Origin: Cytobacillus sp. FSL H8-0458
GTDB taxonomy: Bacteria > Bacillota > Bacilli > Bacillales > Cytobacillaceae
Assembly: GCF_038002165.1 (NCBI RefSeq)
Contig: NZ_JBBOBR010000001.1
Location: 1,488,001-1,552,000 of the forward strand
Reading direction: 5' to 3'
DNA: 64,000 bases
The position numbers were made by a program, and so were the translations under genes. The notes under the pieces were generated by a model. It did no database searches and was not told where the DNA came from. It saw only the letters and a list, made by a program, of their open reading frames with translations. Positions 53,188 through 61,667 of the stretch are shown here, in pieces. How positions within the stretch are numbered: position 1 is the stretch's first letter; each line of letters begins with the position of its first letter.

Positions 53188-54132
53188 TTGTTAGCGGTCG
53201 TTAAAAAGCGCCTTGTGCAATTAGTAATTGTTGTGTTTTTATTGTCTATTTTCACGTTTGGTTTAATGAAACTTGCCCCGGGTGATCCTGTTTTGACGAT
53301 TTTAAATGCAGACGAAATGATGGTAACTGAAGCTGATCAGGCTAAGCTCCGGGAAGAGCTTGGCTTTAATCAGCCTTTCTACGTTCAGTATGGCAAGTGG
53401 ATGCTGGGTGTTGTTCAACTGGATTTAGGAAAATCCTATATGACTGGAAAGCCTGTCTGGGATGAAATGATGCAGCGTCTGCCGATCACCCTTCAGCTTG
53501 CAGCGGGCGGTCTTCTTGTGATGATAGGTATTTCTGTTCCTCTCGGCCTGATTTCAGCCCGGTTTCCGGGAAAATGGCCTGACCAAATAAGCAGAATACT
53601 AGCCCTGGTCGGGGCTTCGATCCCAAGCTTCTGGCTTGCGCTAATGCTTATATACCTTTTTGCTTTTAAACTGCAAATCTTGCCTTCTTCTGGAGTGGGA
53701 AGTTTTTCACAAAGTATCTTGCCATCCTTTGCTCTGGGATTTTCTCTGGCTTCTGTTTATGCCAGATTACTGAGAGCAGGCCTGCTGGCAAGCTACTCTG
53801 AGGATTATATCAGAGCAGCAAGAGCAAGAGGTGTGAGAGAATGGAGAATTTTATGGTTTCATGCGTTTCGGGCAGCTCTTTTACCGGTCATTACGGTGTT
53901 TGGGTTAAGCCTGGGGAGCCTCCTGGGTGGAGCAGTTGTGGTTGAAATATTGTTCTCATGGCCGGGTCTTGGCAGTATGGCCGTTGATGCCATATTCAGC
54001 CGTGATTACCCGGTGATACAAGGGTATATTTTATTAACAGGTGTGTTTGTCGTAACTGTTAATTTACTCGTGGATTTGTCCTATTATCTAATTGATCCGC
54101 GGATTAAAGAAGGAAGAGGGGAGGCGGCTTGA
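53188..54132 (+). CDS. NikB/DppB-type ABC permease
   Basis: 314 residues, six membrane segments. N-terminus KRLVQLVIVVFLLSIFTFGLMKLAPGDPV and the EAA loop YIRAARARGVREWRILWFHAFRAALLPVI are typical for the first permease of nickel/oligopeptide importers. Start TTG 53188 is two bases after the receptor's stop, behind a weak GGATG. Overlaps the next gene (TTGA). Confidence 0.88.
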   Translation: MLAVVKKRLVQLVIVVFLLSIFTFGLMKLAPGDPVLTILNADEMMVTEADQAKLREELGFNQPFYVQYGKWMLGVVQLDLGKSYMTGKPVWDEMMQRLPITLQLAAGGLLVMIGISVPLGLISARFPGKWPDQISRILALVGASIPSFWLALMLIYLFAFKLQILPSSGVGSFSQSILPSFALGFSLASVYARLLRAGLLASYSEDYIRAARARGVREWRILWFHAFRAALLPVITVFGLSLGSLLGGAVVVEILFSWPGLGSMAVDAIFSRDYPVIQGYILLTGVFVVTVNLLVDLSYYLIDPRIKEGRGEAA

Positions 54133-54986
54133 AAATGGAACGGGCAATACAAAAGCTAAGCTTTTCTTTCAGTAGAAACACCAGGTTCAAGCCATTTACA
54201 CTGCTTGGATTACTCCTGCTTTCCTTTATCGTACTTCTTACAATTATTGGTCCTTTCCTGGTTCCTAATGCCCCATTAACAGCAAATATGGCTGAGCGAT
54301 TAGCAGCTCCAAGCTTAACCTATCCTCTGGGGACGGATCATATGGGAAGGTGCATATTTTCCCGGCTTGTTGTTGGCTCTCAGGTAACGCTTGGAATTAC
54401 AGCGGTTGTGATAGCAACAGTTATTGTTATTGGCATACCGCTCGGATTAATTTCAGGCTACATAGGAGGGCGATTTGATTCGTTTGTTATGCGTCTCGCA
54501 GATGGATTAACTGCTCTTCCAGAGTTTATATTAGCGATTGCAATTGCAGGATTTTTAGGGCCAAGCTTAACCATTTTAATGTTAGCTGTTGTACTCGTAA
54601 AGTGGATTAACTATACGAGAGTTGTCCGGGGAATTATCTTGTCAGAACGGGAAAAAGAGTATGTATTGGCAGCAAAGGTCGGCGGCAGTCCAACCTGGAA
54701 GATTCTCTTTAGACACCTGCTTCCGCAGATCCTTTCACCGGTCCTTGTGCTCGCATCCCTTGATGTGGGCAAAGTCATCTTAATTATATCTTCCCTGTCT
54801 TATCTTGGTCTTGGAGCACAGCCGCCTAATCCAGAGTGGGGAGCAATGTTAAATGACGGAAGACCGTATTTTCAGACTCTGCCCCAATTAATGATCTACC
54901 CAGGCCTGGCCATCTTTCTTGTAGTACTGTCATGCAATTTAATTGGTGAAGGGCTAAGAGATACTTTGGATAGGAAGGGACTTTGA
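54129..54986 (+). CDS. NikC/DppC-type ABC permease
   Basis: 285 residues with six membrane segments; YPLGTDHMGRCIFSRLVVGSQVTL and the EAA loop EYVLAAKVGGSPTWKILFRHLLPQILSPV mark the second permease. TTG 54129 overlaps the previous stop; ATG 54135 is better spaced from GGGGAGG and may be the true start. Works as a heterodimer with the preceding permease. Confidence 0.88.
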   Translation: MKMERAIQKLSFSFSRNTRFKPFTLLGLLLLSFIVLLTIIGPFLVPNAPLTANMAERLAAPSLTYPLGTDHMGRCIFSRLVVGSQVTLGITAVVIATVIVIGIPLGLISGYIGGRFDSFVMRLADGLTALPEFILAIAIAGFLGPSLTILMLAVVLVKWINYTRVVRGIILSEREKEYVLAAKVGGSPTWKILFRHLLPQILSPVLVLASLDVGKVILIISSLSYLGLGAQPPNPEWGAMLNDGRPYFQTLPQLMIYPGLAIFLVVLSCNLIGEGLRDTLDRKGL

Positions 54987-55002
54987 TTATAGGAGGTATA
55001 AA

Positions 55003-55926
55003 ATGTCTACAGTAACGGACATTCCTGCAAGGACCGGCGACGTCAAGGACATAAAAAGTAAAAAGAAAGCTGCCCCTGTCCTTGAAGTGAAGAAATTATC
55101 AATTTCACTAGGGAGTGCTTTCCAGCAGGAGAGCAAACAGTTAGTTAAAAACGTGAGCTTTGCGATTCACCAGGGGGAAATGCTCGGGCTTGCGGGGGAA
55201 AGCGGAAGTGGTAAAAGTGTGACTGCTGCGGCAATTTTAGGATTGCTTCCACAATCACTAAACGTTTCAGAAGGTCAAATACTGTTTCAGGGGAAAGAGT
55301 TAATTAATGCTACTAAGAAAGAGATGAGAAGATTGCGGGGAAAGGAGATTTCTTTTCTTTTCCAAAACTACCAAGGCAGCTTTACTCCTTTTAGCAGAGT
55401 AGGAAAACAATTGATTGAAACACTTCAAAGTCATCAGCACTTTGACAAGATTCAGGCCAGACAAACCGCCTTACACTGGTTAGAGCGAGTAGAGCTTCCT
55501 TCTGAAAGAGTTTTTGAAAGTTACCCGCACCAGCTCAGCGGCGGTCAGCTTCAGCGGGCTTCTCTGGCAGCAGCTCTTATGTTTAAGCCTTCCTTAATTA
55601 TTGCGGATGAACCAACAACTGCACTGGATGTTTTAACAGGAGAGAATATTCTGGACTTGCTTGCAGAGCTGCAAAGAGAAGTGAATTGTGGTGTATTGCT
55701 GATTACACATGATATAAAGCATGTAATAAAAAGAACAAATCGTATGGCTGTCATGTTTCGCGGCCAGCTTGTAGAAGAGGGACCAACAGACTTTGTCAGG
55801 GAGCATCCAGTGCATCCCTACACAAAGTTGCTTATTTGGGCAAGGCCGCGATTAACTAAAGATGCCGAAGATCTGGAACCAAGATTGACGGCCCAGACGG
55901 GAGGGGATTATTATCCTTTTAGTTGA
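55003..55926 (+). CDS. NikD/OppD-type ATP-binding protein
   Basis: 307 residues. Walker A GESGSGKSV, Q-loop LFQNYQGSFTPFSRVGKQ, signature LSGGQLQRASLAAAL, Walker B LIIADEPTTALDV, H-loop LITHDIKHV, and the C-terminal EHPVHPYTKLLI found in nickel/peptide ATPases. A ~25-residue charged leader precedes the domain. ATG 55003 follows ATAGGAGG. Its last 14-17 bases overlap the next ATPase. Confidence 0.9.
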   Translation: MSTVTDIPARTGDVKDIKSKKKAAPVLEVKKLSISLGSAFQQESKQLVKNVSFAIHQGEMLGLAGESGSGKSVTAAAILGLLPQSLNVSEGQILFQGKELINATKKEMRRLRGKEISFLFQNYQGSFTPFSRVGKQLIETLQSHQHFDKIQARQTALHWLERVELPSERVFESYPHQLSGGQLQRASLAAALMFKPSLIIADEPTTALDVLTGENILDLLAELQREVNCGVLLITHDIKHVIKRTNRMAVMFRGQLVEEGPTDFVREHPVHPYTKLLIWARPRLTKDAEDLEPRLTAQTGGDYYPFS

Positions 55927-56677
55927 CGATGTTTCTAAGTTCTATGGAAAAAATAAGATAGTAAATGATGTTTCTTTTGAAGTAAATAAAGGTGAGTGCC
56001 TGGGCCTCATCGGGGAAAGCGGCAGTGGGAAAAGCACCATTACAAAATGTATCCTTGGCCTTGAAAGGATTGATTCAGGGACAATTACCTTTAATGGAAT
56101 AAACCTCCAAAATTTGAATAGAAAAGAGCTGAGAGAAGCAAGACGAAATATTCAAGTTGTTTTTCAGGATCCAACTGCCTCTCTAAACCCAAAACTGCCT
56201 GTCTGGAAGTCTGTTATTGAGCCGCTTGAAAATTATCCTGAAGTATCACCTCCTTTTTTAAAAGAAGTGAGGGGGGATAAAAAGAAAATGGGCAGCATTC
56301 TTTTTGAGAAAGTTGGTTTACATGGAGACCTGTTAGAAAGATATCCACATCAGTTAAGCGGAGGGCAGAGACAAAGGGTGGCAATTGCCCGGGGGATTAG
56401 CCTTCAGCCTAATTTGCTCATATGCGATGAGCCTACATCCAGCTTAGATGTATCTGTACAGGCACAAATATTACAATTGCTAAAAAGTTTAAAAGAAGAG
56501 TTTCAAATGTCTTTCTTGTTCATTTCTCACGATATGGCAGTTGTAAAGTATATGTGTGAAAGGGTGGCGGTGCTGCAAAAAGGCGACCTTGTTGATGTGT
56601 TTCACTCCCATGAATTTTTTACAGAAGACAGACATCCCTATACAAAAATGCTTATAGATGCAGCTGTTGAGAGCTAA
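55913..56677 (+). CDS. NikE/OppF-type ATP-binding protein with non-standard start
   Basis: About 254 residues if translation begins at ATC 55913 (or ATT 55910), 5-8 bases after GGGAGGGG. No ATG, GTG or TTG occurs in frame before TTG 56114, which would remove Walker A. Upstream codons read LLVDDVSKFYGKNKIVNDVSF, the standard beginning, and Walker A is GESGSGKST. Signature LSGGQRQRVAIARG, Walker B LLICDEPTSSLDV and H-loop FISHDMAV are intact, with ATPase C-terminus DRHPYTKML. Second ATPase of the Zur-linked importer. Confidence 0.85.
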   Translation: MLLVDDVSKFYGKNKIVNDVSFEVNKGECLGLIGESGSGKSTITKCILGLERIDSGTITFNGINLQNLNRKELREARRNIQVVFQDPTASLNPKLPVWKSVIEPLENYPEVSPPFLKEVRGDKKKMGSILFEKVGLHGDLLERYPHQLSGGQRQRVAIARGISLQPNLLICDEPTSSLDVSVQAQILQLLKSLKEEFQMSFLFISHDMAVVKYMCERVAVLQKGDLVDVFHSHEFFTEDRHPYTKMLIDAAVES

Positions 56678-56740
56678 GAGGTGTGCAATTTAATCATGGA
56701 ACATATCTAAAGCTTGCTCTTCCTGTTCAGCAGGAAATAT

Positions 56741-56779
56741 AAAAGGACGATTTCCACAAAAATGGTGATCGTCCTTTTT
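56741..56779. terminator. Bidirectional terminator
   Basis: AAAAGGACGAT pairs with ATCGTCCTTTTT around a 16-base loop; lies between the convergent importer operon and amidase gene. Confidence 0.88.
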
Positions 56780-56917
56780 AACTAAAGGGTGCTCTTCTTA
56801 AATAAGGAAAAGCGTCATTCTTCCTGAAAAGAGATTCAAGGATAAGAAATTTCTTGATATCTTTATTAAGCTTTACACTTTGCTATTGTAACGGGTGCTA
56901 ATGGTTTAAGAAGGTTC

Positions 56918-58474
56918 TTATTTTAGTTCGGGCGCTTTTCGATGGTTAGTTCCTTCTTGATAAGCGTAGGCTAGTTTAATCAATGTTGGCTCGTCAAATT
57001 CTTTTCCCAGCAGCTCGAGCCCTATTGGAAGGCCGTTGTCACTGAAGCCAGCAGGGACCGAGATTGCCGGGAATCCTGAATAAGGACTTAAGCGATTAGC
57101 ATTCCCTGCACCTTGGCTATTGCCCACCTGTGCCGGTAAAGCACTCGAAGTTGGATAGAGCAGTGCATCAAGGTCATGTTCATTAAACGTTGCCATTAAG
57201 CTTTCCCTTGCCATTTTAGGACGATTGGTAACAATGTCTTGGTATTCCTCATCATTTTCCAAGGATTCTCTTTCATTTCGGGATTTTAATCCACTTTCCA
57301 AGCTTGGATGGAATTTCCCGCTATCTATAATATCTGATAATGTTCTTACTGGTGCATCCGGCCCAAGGCCAGCCAAATAATCATTTAACTGAAATTTAAA
57401 TTCGTATCCGCTTAAGCTTGGATAAGAAAGAATTGGACGAAGGCTGGGAACTGTTACCTCGAACACTTCTGCTCCAAGCGCCTCCATGTCCGCAATCACT
57501 TGATCCATCACTTTATTGACTTCAGGGTCATTCCCAAACAGGTCGCGAATAACGCCTATCCGAGCTTTTTTTAATCCATTTTTCTTAAGATAATGAGTAT
57601 AGGTTTTTGGTACTTTTCCGATACTGGCTTCAGTAATTGGATCTGCCGGGTCATAGCCAGCAATTGCATCGAGCACGACAGCCACATCTTCAACGGTACG
57701 TCCCATCGGTCCGCCAACATCCTGTGAGAGTGCAAGTGGAATGATTCCATCGCGGCTGGCAAGTCCCATAGTAGGGCGAAGTCCAACCAGGTTATTAAAG
57801 GATGAAGGTATTCGGATGGATCCGCCAGTGTCTGTCCCTAATCCTACAGCGGCAAAGTTGGAAGCTACCGCTGCTGCCGTACCACCGCTTGAACCACCTG
57901 GGTATCTTGTTAAGTCATATGGATTATAGGTTTGTCCACCAAGAGAACTAATTGTTTGAAAACCGAAAGCAAATTCATGCAGGTTCGCTTTCCCTAAGAT
58001 GATTGCACCTTGATCTCTTAATCTTTTTGTTTGATAGGCATCCTTTAGAGGGATGGAACCTTCAAGTGACAGGGATCCTGCAGTAGTTTGCATATCGTAT
58101 GTATCATAGTTGTCTTTTAATATAACCGGAATTCCATGCAAGGGACCGCGAACTTTGCCCGCTTTGCGCTCTGTATCTAGTTGTTTCGCTTCTTCTAAAA
58201 TATTTTCGTCAACTGTAATTATGGAGTTAATGCTGTCATCGTACTCCTCAATTTTATTGAGATAGAACTGAACCAATTCCTCAGAGGTTAACCCCCCCTT
58301 CTGCATCGCATGCTGTAATTCAAATATCGTCGCTTCTTCAATCTCAACAGATAAAACTCTTTCAGCGACGGGGCTCGCTGAATTAGAAACAGCACCTGCT
58401 GGAGCTGCATACATACCCAATGCCATTACTAGAGCAGTGAAGAAAACTATAAATTTGTTATGCCACTTTTCCAT
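56918..58474 (-). CDS. Secreted amidase-signature family hydrolase
   Basis: 518 residues from the ATG at 58474, behind AAAGGAG; the frame extends to a TTG at 58516 without a site. A signal peptide ends near APAGA-VS, so the enzyme is exported. The Ser-cisSer-Lys triad is visible: Lys120 in PVILKDNYD, Ser196 in GGSSGG and nucleophile Ser219 in GTDTGGSIRIP. C-terminal YSGFPAISVPAGFSDNGLPIGLELLG is standard. It hydrolyses an amide bond of unknown substrate outside the cell. Monocistronic, convergent with the zinc importer. Confidence 0.9.
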   Translation of the reverse strand: MEKWHNKFIVFFTALVMALGMYAAPAGAVSNSASPVAERVLSVEIEEATIFELQHAMQKGGLTSEELVQFYLNKIEEYDDSINSIITVDENILEEAKQLDTERKAGKVRGPLHGIPVILKDNYDTYDMQTTAGSLSLEGSIPLKDAYQTKRLRDQGAIILGKANLHEFAFGFQTISSLGGQTYNPYDLTRYPGGSSGGTAAAVASNFAAVGLGTDTGGSIRIPSSFNNLVGLRPTMGLASRDGIIPLALSQDVGGPMGRTVEDVAVVLDAIAGYDPADPITEASIGKVPKTYTHYLKKNGLKKARIGVIRDLFGNDPEVNKVMDQVIADMEALGAEVFEVTVPSLRPILSYPSLSGYEFKFQLNDYLAGLGPDAPVRTLSDIIDSGKFHPSLESGLKSRNERESLENDEEYQDIVTNRPKMARESLMATFNEHDLDALLYPTSSALPAQVGNSQGAGNANRLSPYSGFPAISVPAGFSDNGLPIGLELLGKEFDEPTLIKLAYAYQEGTNHRKAPELK

Positions 58475-58516
58475 TTGAAACTCCTTTCGTTTTTCGGAAT
58501 AATTAGAATATACCAA

Positions 58517-58748
58517 TCTATATTTATACTGTATATAAGAGGAAGGTCATGGAATATTAGGTTATATAGGAAGTTTTGACCAATCAGAAGGATTCGTTTT
58601 ATTCCATTTGAACACGCTGTATAAATTCAAGTGCCTGGAACCGCCTTAAGTTAAGGTTCTTAATAATACTAGAGGAAAATATAGACGTTCAAGGCAAAGG
58701 ATGTGTCAAACATATTTGACACATCCTTTGCCTTGTTTTAATATATAA
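58517..58748. other. Intergenic region with a perfect inverted repeat
   Basis: Contains the amidase promoter (minus strand) and, at 58691-58734, two perfect 20-base arms around a 4-base loop (see the terminator entry). No ORF of note. Confidence 0.5.
58691..58740 (+). terminator. Long perfect hairpin, probable terminator
   Basis: Arms at 58691-58710 and 58715-58734 are exact reverse complements (ending ...GTCAAA / TTTGAC...), followed by TTGTTTT. The gene it would terminate is not evident; it may shield the XRE gene from read-through. Confidence 0.65.
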
Positions 58749-58768
58749 GTGTAAAAGGTTTTTTACAC
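58749..58768. promoter_or_regulatory. Palindromic operator of the XRE gene
   Basis: GTGTAAAA-GGTT-TTTTACAC, a perfect 8-base palindrome 24 bases before the XRE start. Typical place for an autoregulatory site. Confidence 0.55.
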
Positions 58769-58792
58769 CTTGTGAATCTGGAGGCATATGAA

Positions 58793-59008
58793 ATGGAGAA
58801 TCGAATCAAGGAGTATAGAGAGAAAAACAGTCTTTCACAAGGGAAATTAGCCGAATTATGTAATGTAAGCAGGCAAACGATTAACGCTATTGAGAATAAC
58901 AAATATGACCCAAGTTTACAGTTAGCATTTGATATAGCAAGAAATTTAGGAGTGATAATGGAGGATTTATTTATACAATCAGAAAAGGGAGGAAAAAAGA
59001 ATGGATAA
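58793..59008 (+). CDS. Small XRE-family regulator
   Basis: 71 residues from ATG 58793, 8 bases after TGGAGG (the frame is open from GTG 58772 but that has no site). MENRIKEYREKNSLSQGKLAELCNVSRQTINAIENNKYDPSLQLAFDIARNLG is a compact Cro/CI-type helix-turn-helix of the YozG-like/SinR-short class. Overlaps the following membrane gene by 8 bases. Probably represses this two-gene operon. Confidence 0.92.
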   Translation: MENRIKEYREKNSLSQGKLAELCNVSRQTINAIENNKYDPSLQLAFDIARNLGVIMEDLFIQSEKGGKKNG

Positions 59009-59393
59009 ATCAAGAAAAATCATTGCTTTTTTAGCCTTTATTGTATTTGGTATATTAGTTGGATTCGCGTTATACAAATATTTGCGGTTTGGAATTATTG
59101 ATGGAGGAGCAGTATTCTTTAGTTTTATTGCCTTATCCTATTTTTTTAATTGGCTTAATTGGGGTAATCACGAAGGTGGTGGCGATAAAGACGAATTAGA
59201 CAAGCATATTGAAACCCAAAGTGCTAAGATAGGATATTTTGTATTAATAATATTAGCAGGTTTAATTCTATTCATATCTGAGGGTGTAGTTAATTTGAAT
59301 GATATTGAAAATTATCCTCTACTAATTGTGGTTGGTCTCACTTTCGTTACACTTCCGATTACAGAATTCATATATTCAAAGAAGTTTAAATAA
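59001..59393 (+). CDS. Membrane partner protein of the XRE regulator
   Basis: 130 residues with four hydrophobic segments in two pairs, separated by a charged loop (NHEGGGDKDELDKHIETQSAKIG). It resembles the many small membrane proteins encoded directly after short XRE regulators in Bacillus, but I cannot name a family. ATG 59001 lies inside the regulator gene behind AAGGGAGG. Such pairs may sense membrane state. Confidence 0.75.
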   Translation: MDKSRKIIAFLAFIVFGILVGFALYKYLRFGIIDGGAVFFSFIALSYFFNWLNWGNHEGGGDKDELDKHIETQSAKIGYFVLIILAGLILFISEGVVNLNDIENYPLLIVVGLTFVTLPITEFIYSKKFK

Positions 59394-59728
59394 TACATGT
59401 CCGTGAACTGACACATTCTTTACTTGTTATGGAACCATTTTGATTCAAGTATGGGCTACTTGACGCAAGATGGTTCTGCTGCTTATATGGAAGATATGTG
59501 GAAATAAAAATCACACTTTCATAAGATTATGAAGTACTTTTTTGACAACGAATGTCGAAGTCCAGCCTGGCTAAAATAAATATATGCTTACGCTCAAAAC
59601 TAGCTGCTGAATCAGGCAGCTTTTTTCTATTCAAGTAACAAGGCAGTTAGTAAAAGAACAGTTGCTATATATTAACTTGTATCGTATTATAAGATATATT
59701 CTTAAATAACGATATAAGGAGAGATTTA
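59394..59728. other. Intergenic region with one terminator
   Basis: About 335 bases without a supportable gene. A terminator (AGCTGC-TGAATCAG-GCAGCT then six T) lies at 59602-59626. The short frames in the first half are broken by stops. Confidence 0.55.
59602..59626 (+). terminator. Intrinsic terminator
   Basis: AGCTGC and GCAGCT arms followed by TTTTTT, after the XRE operon and before the MarR operon. Confidence 0.82.
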
Positions 59729-60154
59729 ATGGTTAAAGAAATTGCACTTTTAAATCATCTTTGGACGGACATTTACTACCAATTACGTTATAACCACCAA
59801 GAAAGAATTCCTCATCAAAGCATACGAATTCTACAAGTTATACAAAAAGAGGAAGAAGTAGGAATTAAAGAGATTGCCGAATCTATTAAGGTGTCTCACA
59901 ATACAGCTTCAGAGCATATTAAACGCTTAGTTGAAAAAAAATATGTATTTAAAACCCGCAGCATAGAAGATGAGCGAAAGGTCATTTTAAGGCTTACCGA
60001 TTTGGGAAGTGATGTATTGCACCGTCATTCCAGTCTCGATGAAGAAAAGCTGCAACAAGTCTTATTCAAACAAATGAGTGCTGAAGAAAGGGAAAGAATT
60101 TTAGAGGCATTTACGTTATTAAAGGAGAGAGCAAAAGATGTTCGCAATAGTTAA
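59729..60154 (+). CDS. MarR-family transcriptional regulator
   Basis: 141 residues. Winged helix: IRILQVIQKEEEVGIKEIAESIKVSHNTASEHIKRLVEKKYVFKTRSIEDERKVILRLT, with the DxR wing motif (IEDERK). ATG 59729 follows AAGGAGAG. It overlaps the downstream DUF3147 gene by 17 bases, so it likely regulates itself together with that membrane protein. The ligand is unknown. Confidence 0.92.
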   Translation: MVKEIALLNHLWTDIYYQLRYNHQERIPHQSIRILQVIQKEEEVGIKEIAESIKVSHNTASEHIKRLVEKKYVFKTRSIEDERKVILRLTDLGSDVLHRHSSLDEEKLQQVLFKQMSAEERERILEAFTLLKERAKDVRNS

Positions 60155-60482
60155 AATCCTTATTTCAGCCATTATCATTGGCATTATTACAGAATTCTCC
60201 CGAAGATATCCTCAACAAGGTGGAGTCATTGCCGCTTTACCCATTGTCAGCCTTCTAAGTATTTTATGGCTATATACTCAGGGTGAACAAATGGACAAAA
60301 TAAGTAAGTTTGCTATTGGTGTAGTGTGGGGGCTTCCTGGAACGGTAGTGATGTTGCTAATCATAGGAATAGCATTAAAGCATTCCATTCATATATTTGC
60401 TTCATTAGGTCTGGGAATCGCAGCGTGGCTAGTCTTATTTTTTGCTCAAGACCTTATAGTGAAGCATATAGGCAGTTTATAA
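60138..60482 (+). CDS. DUF3147-family membrane protein
   Basis: 114 residues with four hydrophobic segments; GIITEFSRRYPQQGGVIAALPIVSLLSILWLYTQGEQ is the conserved DUF3147 region. ATG 60138 lies in the MarR gene behind AAAGGAGAG. A MarR regulator fused in operon with a small membrane protein suggests a stress-induced transporter component, but function is unknown. Confidence 0.85.
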   Translation: MFAIVKILISAIIIGIITEFSRRYPQQGGVIAALPIVSLLSILWLYTQGEQMDKISKFAIGVVWGLPGTVVMLLIIGIALKHSIHIFASLGLGIAAWLVLFFAQDLIVKHIGSL

Positions 60483-60558
60483 AGTACGGATCGGCAGCTC
60501 TTGTTATTCGACTAAAGGGGCAGAATAGGTTAAAAGCAATAACAAGGAGTGAGTAGAA

Positions 60559-60969
60559 ATAAGTTTGGCTTCTTATATTGGCTGTAATGTAGAAATACAG
60601 AATAATGATGAAGAAGATATAGAGGAGTTTTTTTATATTGGCAGTTGTTTTGCAGGTGAGTATGAACTGCTAAATATAAAGAAACATCAACTTACTACCC
60701 CTTTTGTCTATGAAGTATCTAGTCATTGGGGCATTAGTATTTCAAAATTTACGACTCCAGAAGTCTGTTCCGAATCGAAAGAGAAGGTAATGGAACTATG
60801 TAATATTATGAACAGTTACCTTGAAAAAGGAGATTTTTTTGAACTGTACAGTTGTTGGGTTGGAGAAGAAGCTGAAAAGCGAGAGGGTGAGATCATCCTA
60901 CAAATCAATAATTTTGATATTAACCAAATTGAAATTCCAGAAAAAACCTTAGTTAGATTCGAAAAATGA
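60559..60969 (+). CDS. Unrecognised soluble protein with proposed ATA start
   Basis: 136 residues from ATA 60559 or 134 from TTG 60565. AAGGAG ends exactly 9 bases before the ATA but 15 before the TTG, and a TGA lies in frame just upstream, so ATA is the better spaced choice; TTG remains possible. The product begins (M)SLASYIGCNVEIQNN, is acidic (NNDEEDIEEFF) and ends EIPEKTLVRFEK. I recognise no family. It has four or more Cys without a CxxC pattern. Confidence 0.7.
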   Translation: MSLASYIGCNVEIQNNDEEDIEEFFYIGSCFAGEYELLNIKKHQLTTPFVYEVSSHWGISISKFTTPEVCSESKEKVMELCNIMNSYLEKGDFFELYSCWVGEEAEKREGEIILQINNFDINQIEIPEKTLVRFEK

Positions 60970-61070
60970 ACTAAAATTATTATACTACGGGAGAGCATTC
61001 CTGTAATAAGTTTGTGAATAAATGTACTTATAAATAGTGTGCGTTAGCTTAAATCGATGGAGTTGAGTGG

Positions 61071-61174
61071 ATGAAACCAAAATTTTGCCCGAATTGCGGG
61101 AAGGAATTTAACGATGTTGGGGGATTGAATGTTCTGATTGTGAATGGTCTGGAGTAATTTTATCCGATACATAA
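61071..61174 (+). pseudogene. Frameshifted small zinc-ribbon protein gene
   Basis: ATG 61071 lies 8 bases after GGAG and reads MKPKFCPNCGKEFNDVGGL, then loses the frame; the next frame continues CSDCEWSGVILSDT to a TAA at 61174. Joining them restores two CxxC pairs, a complete zinc ribbon of ~34 residues. One inserted or deleted base in the GGGGGA run near 61120 explains it. It could also be a sequencing error. Confidence 0.6.
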
Positions 61175-61207
61175 TAATTAATCTTCACCAATGTGAGCTT
61201 TAGTTAA

Positions 61208-61412
61208 ATGAATCTTGAACACCGATTAATAGAGTCTTTACAAGAGAAAGGGAAAGAGTTTGTGCCTGGACCTGAGCTGAAAATCAAAGTAATGGCGAAA
61301 CAAATCCTAGTAAAGGTCCGGTAAAGGTGGAAACCTGCCCCCAAATCTTCAAACAAAATTTCTGAAGGCTCAGGATTTTATTAGATATGTAGATGAGAAG
61401 CAAGCACAGTAA
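61208..61412 (+). pseudogene. Broken small gene of unknown family
   Basis: ATG 61208 opens 38 codons (MNLEHRLIESLQEKGKEFV...) to a stop; shortly afterwards another frame reads GGNLPPNLQTKFLKAQDFI and RYVDEKQAQ up to TAA 61412, which looks like a genuine protein end. The two parts are probably one damaged gene. A terminator (GGTTGCC/GGCAGCC, 61418-61436) follows. Family not recognised. Confidence 0.4.
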
Positions 61413-61417
61413 ATCCG

Positions 61418-61441
61418 GGTTGCCACTTTGGCAGCCTTTCT
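61418..61441 (+). terminator. Weak intrinsic terminator
   Basis: GGTTGCC-ACTTT-GGCAGCC with TTTCT after it. Confidence 0.65.
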
Positions 61442-61667
61442 GTTGTGCTAACGGGGCGGCATTCCTGTAATAAAAGAATACATACTCAGAATGGGACCCG
61501 AAAAACTCCCGAAAACATGTTCACCTACTATATATTCAATATGTCTTATTCCTATGCGGATACTCCAAAAGTGAACGGCTTAGGATTTTAATGCTAATCT
61601 TTTTTTTCTCCAGACACGGATGTTGCGTAAATAAATTATTTATGATTTAATAACGTTATTGAAAAAT

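Noticed and set aside
51045..56677. Complete opine-metallophore system
   Set aside because: Only importer genes are present; no nicotianamine synthase-like or opine dehydrogenase gene in the window.
58691..58734. Perfect inverted repeat as an insertion-sequence end
   Set aside because: Both arms are adjacent with a 4-base loop and followed by a T-rich tail; no transposase nearby.
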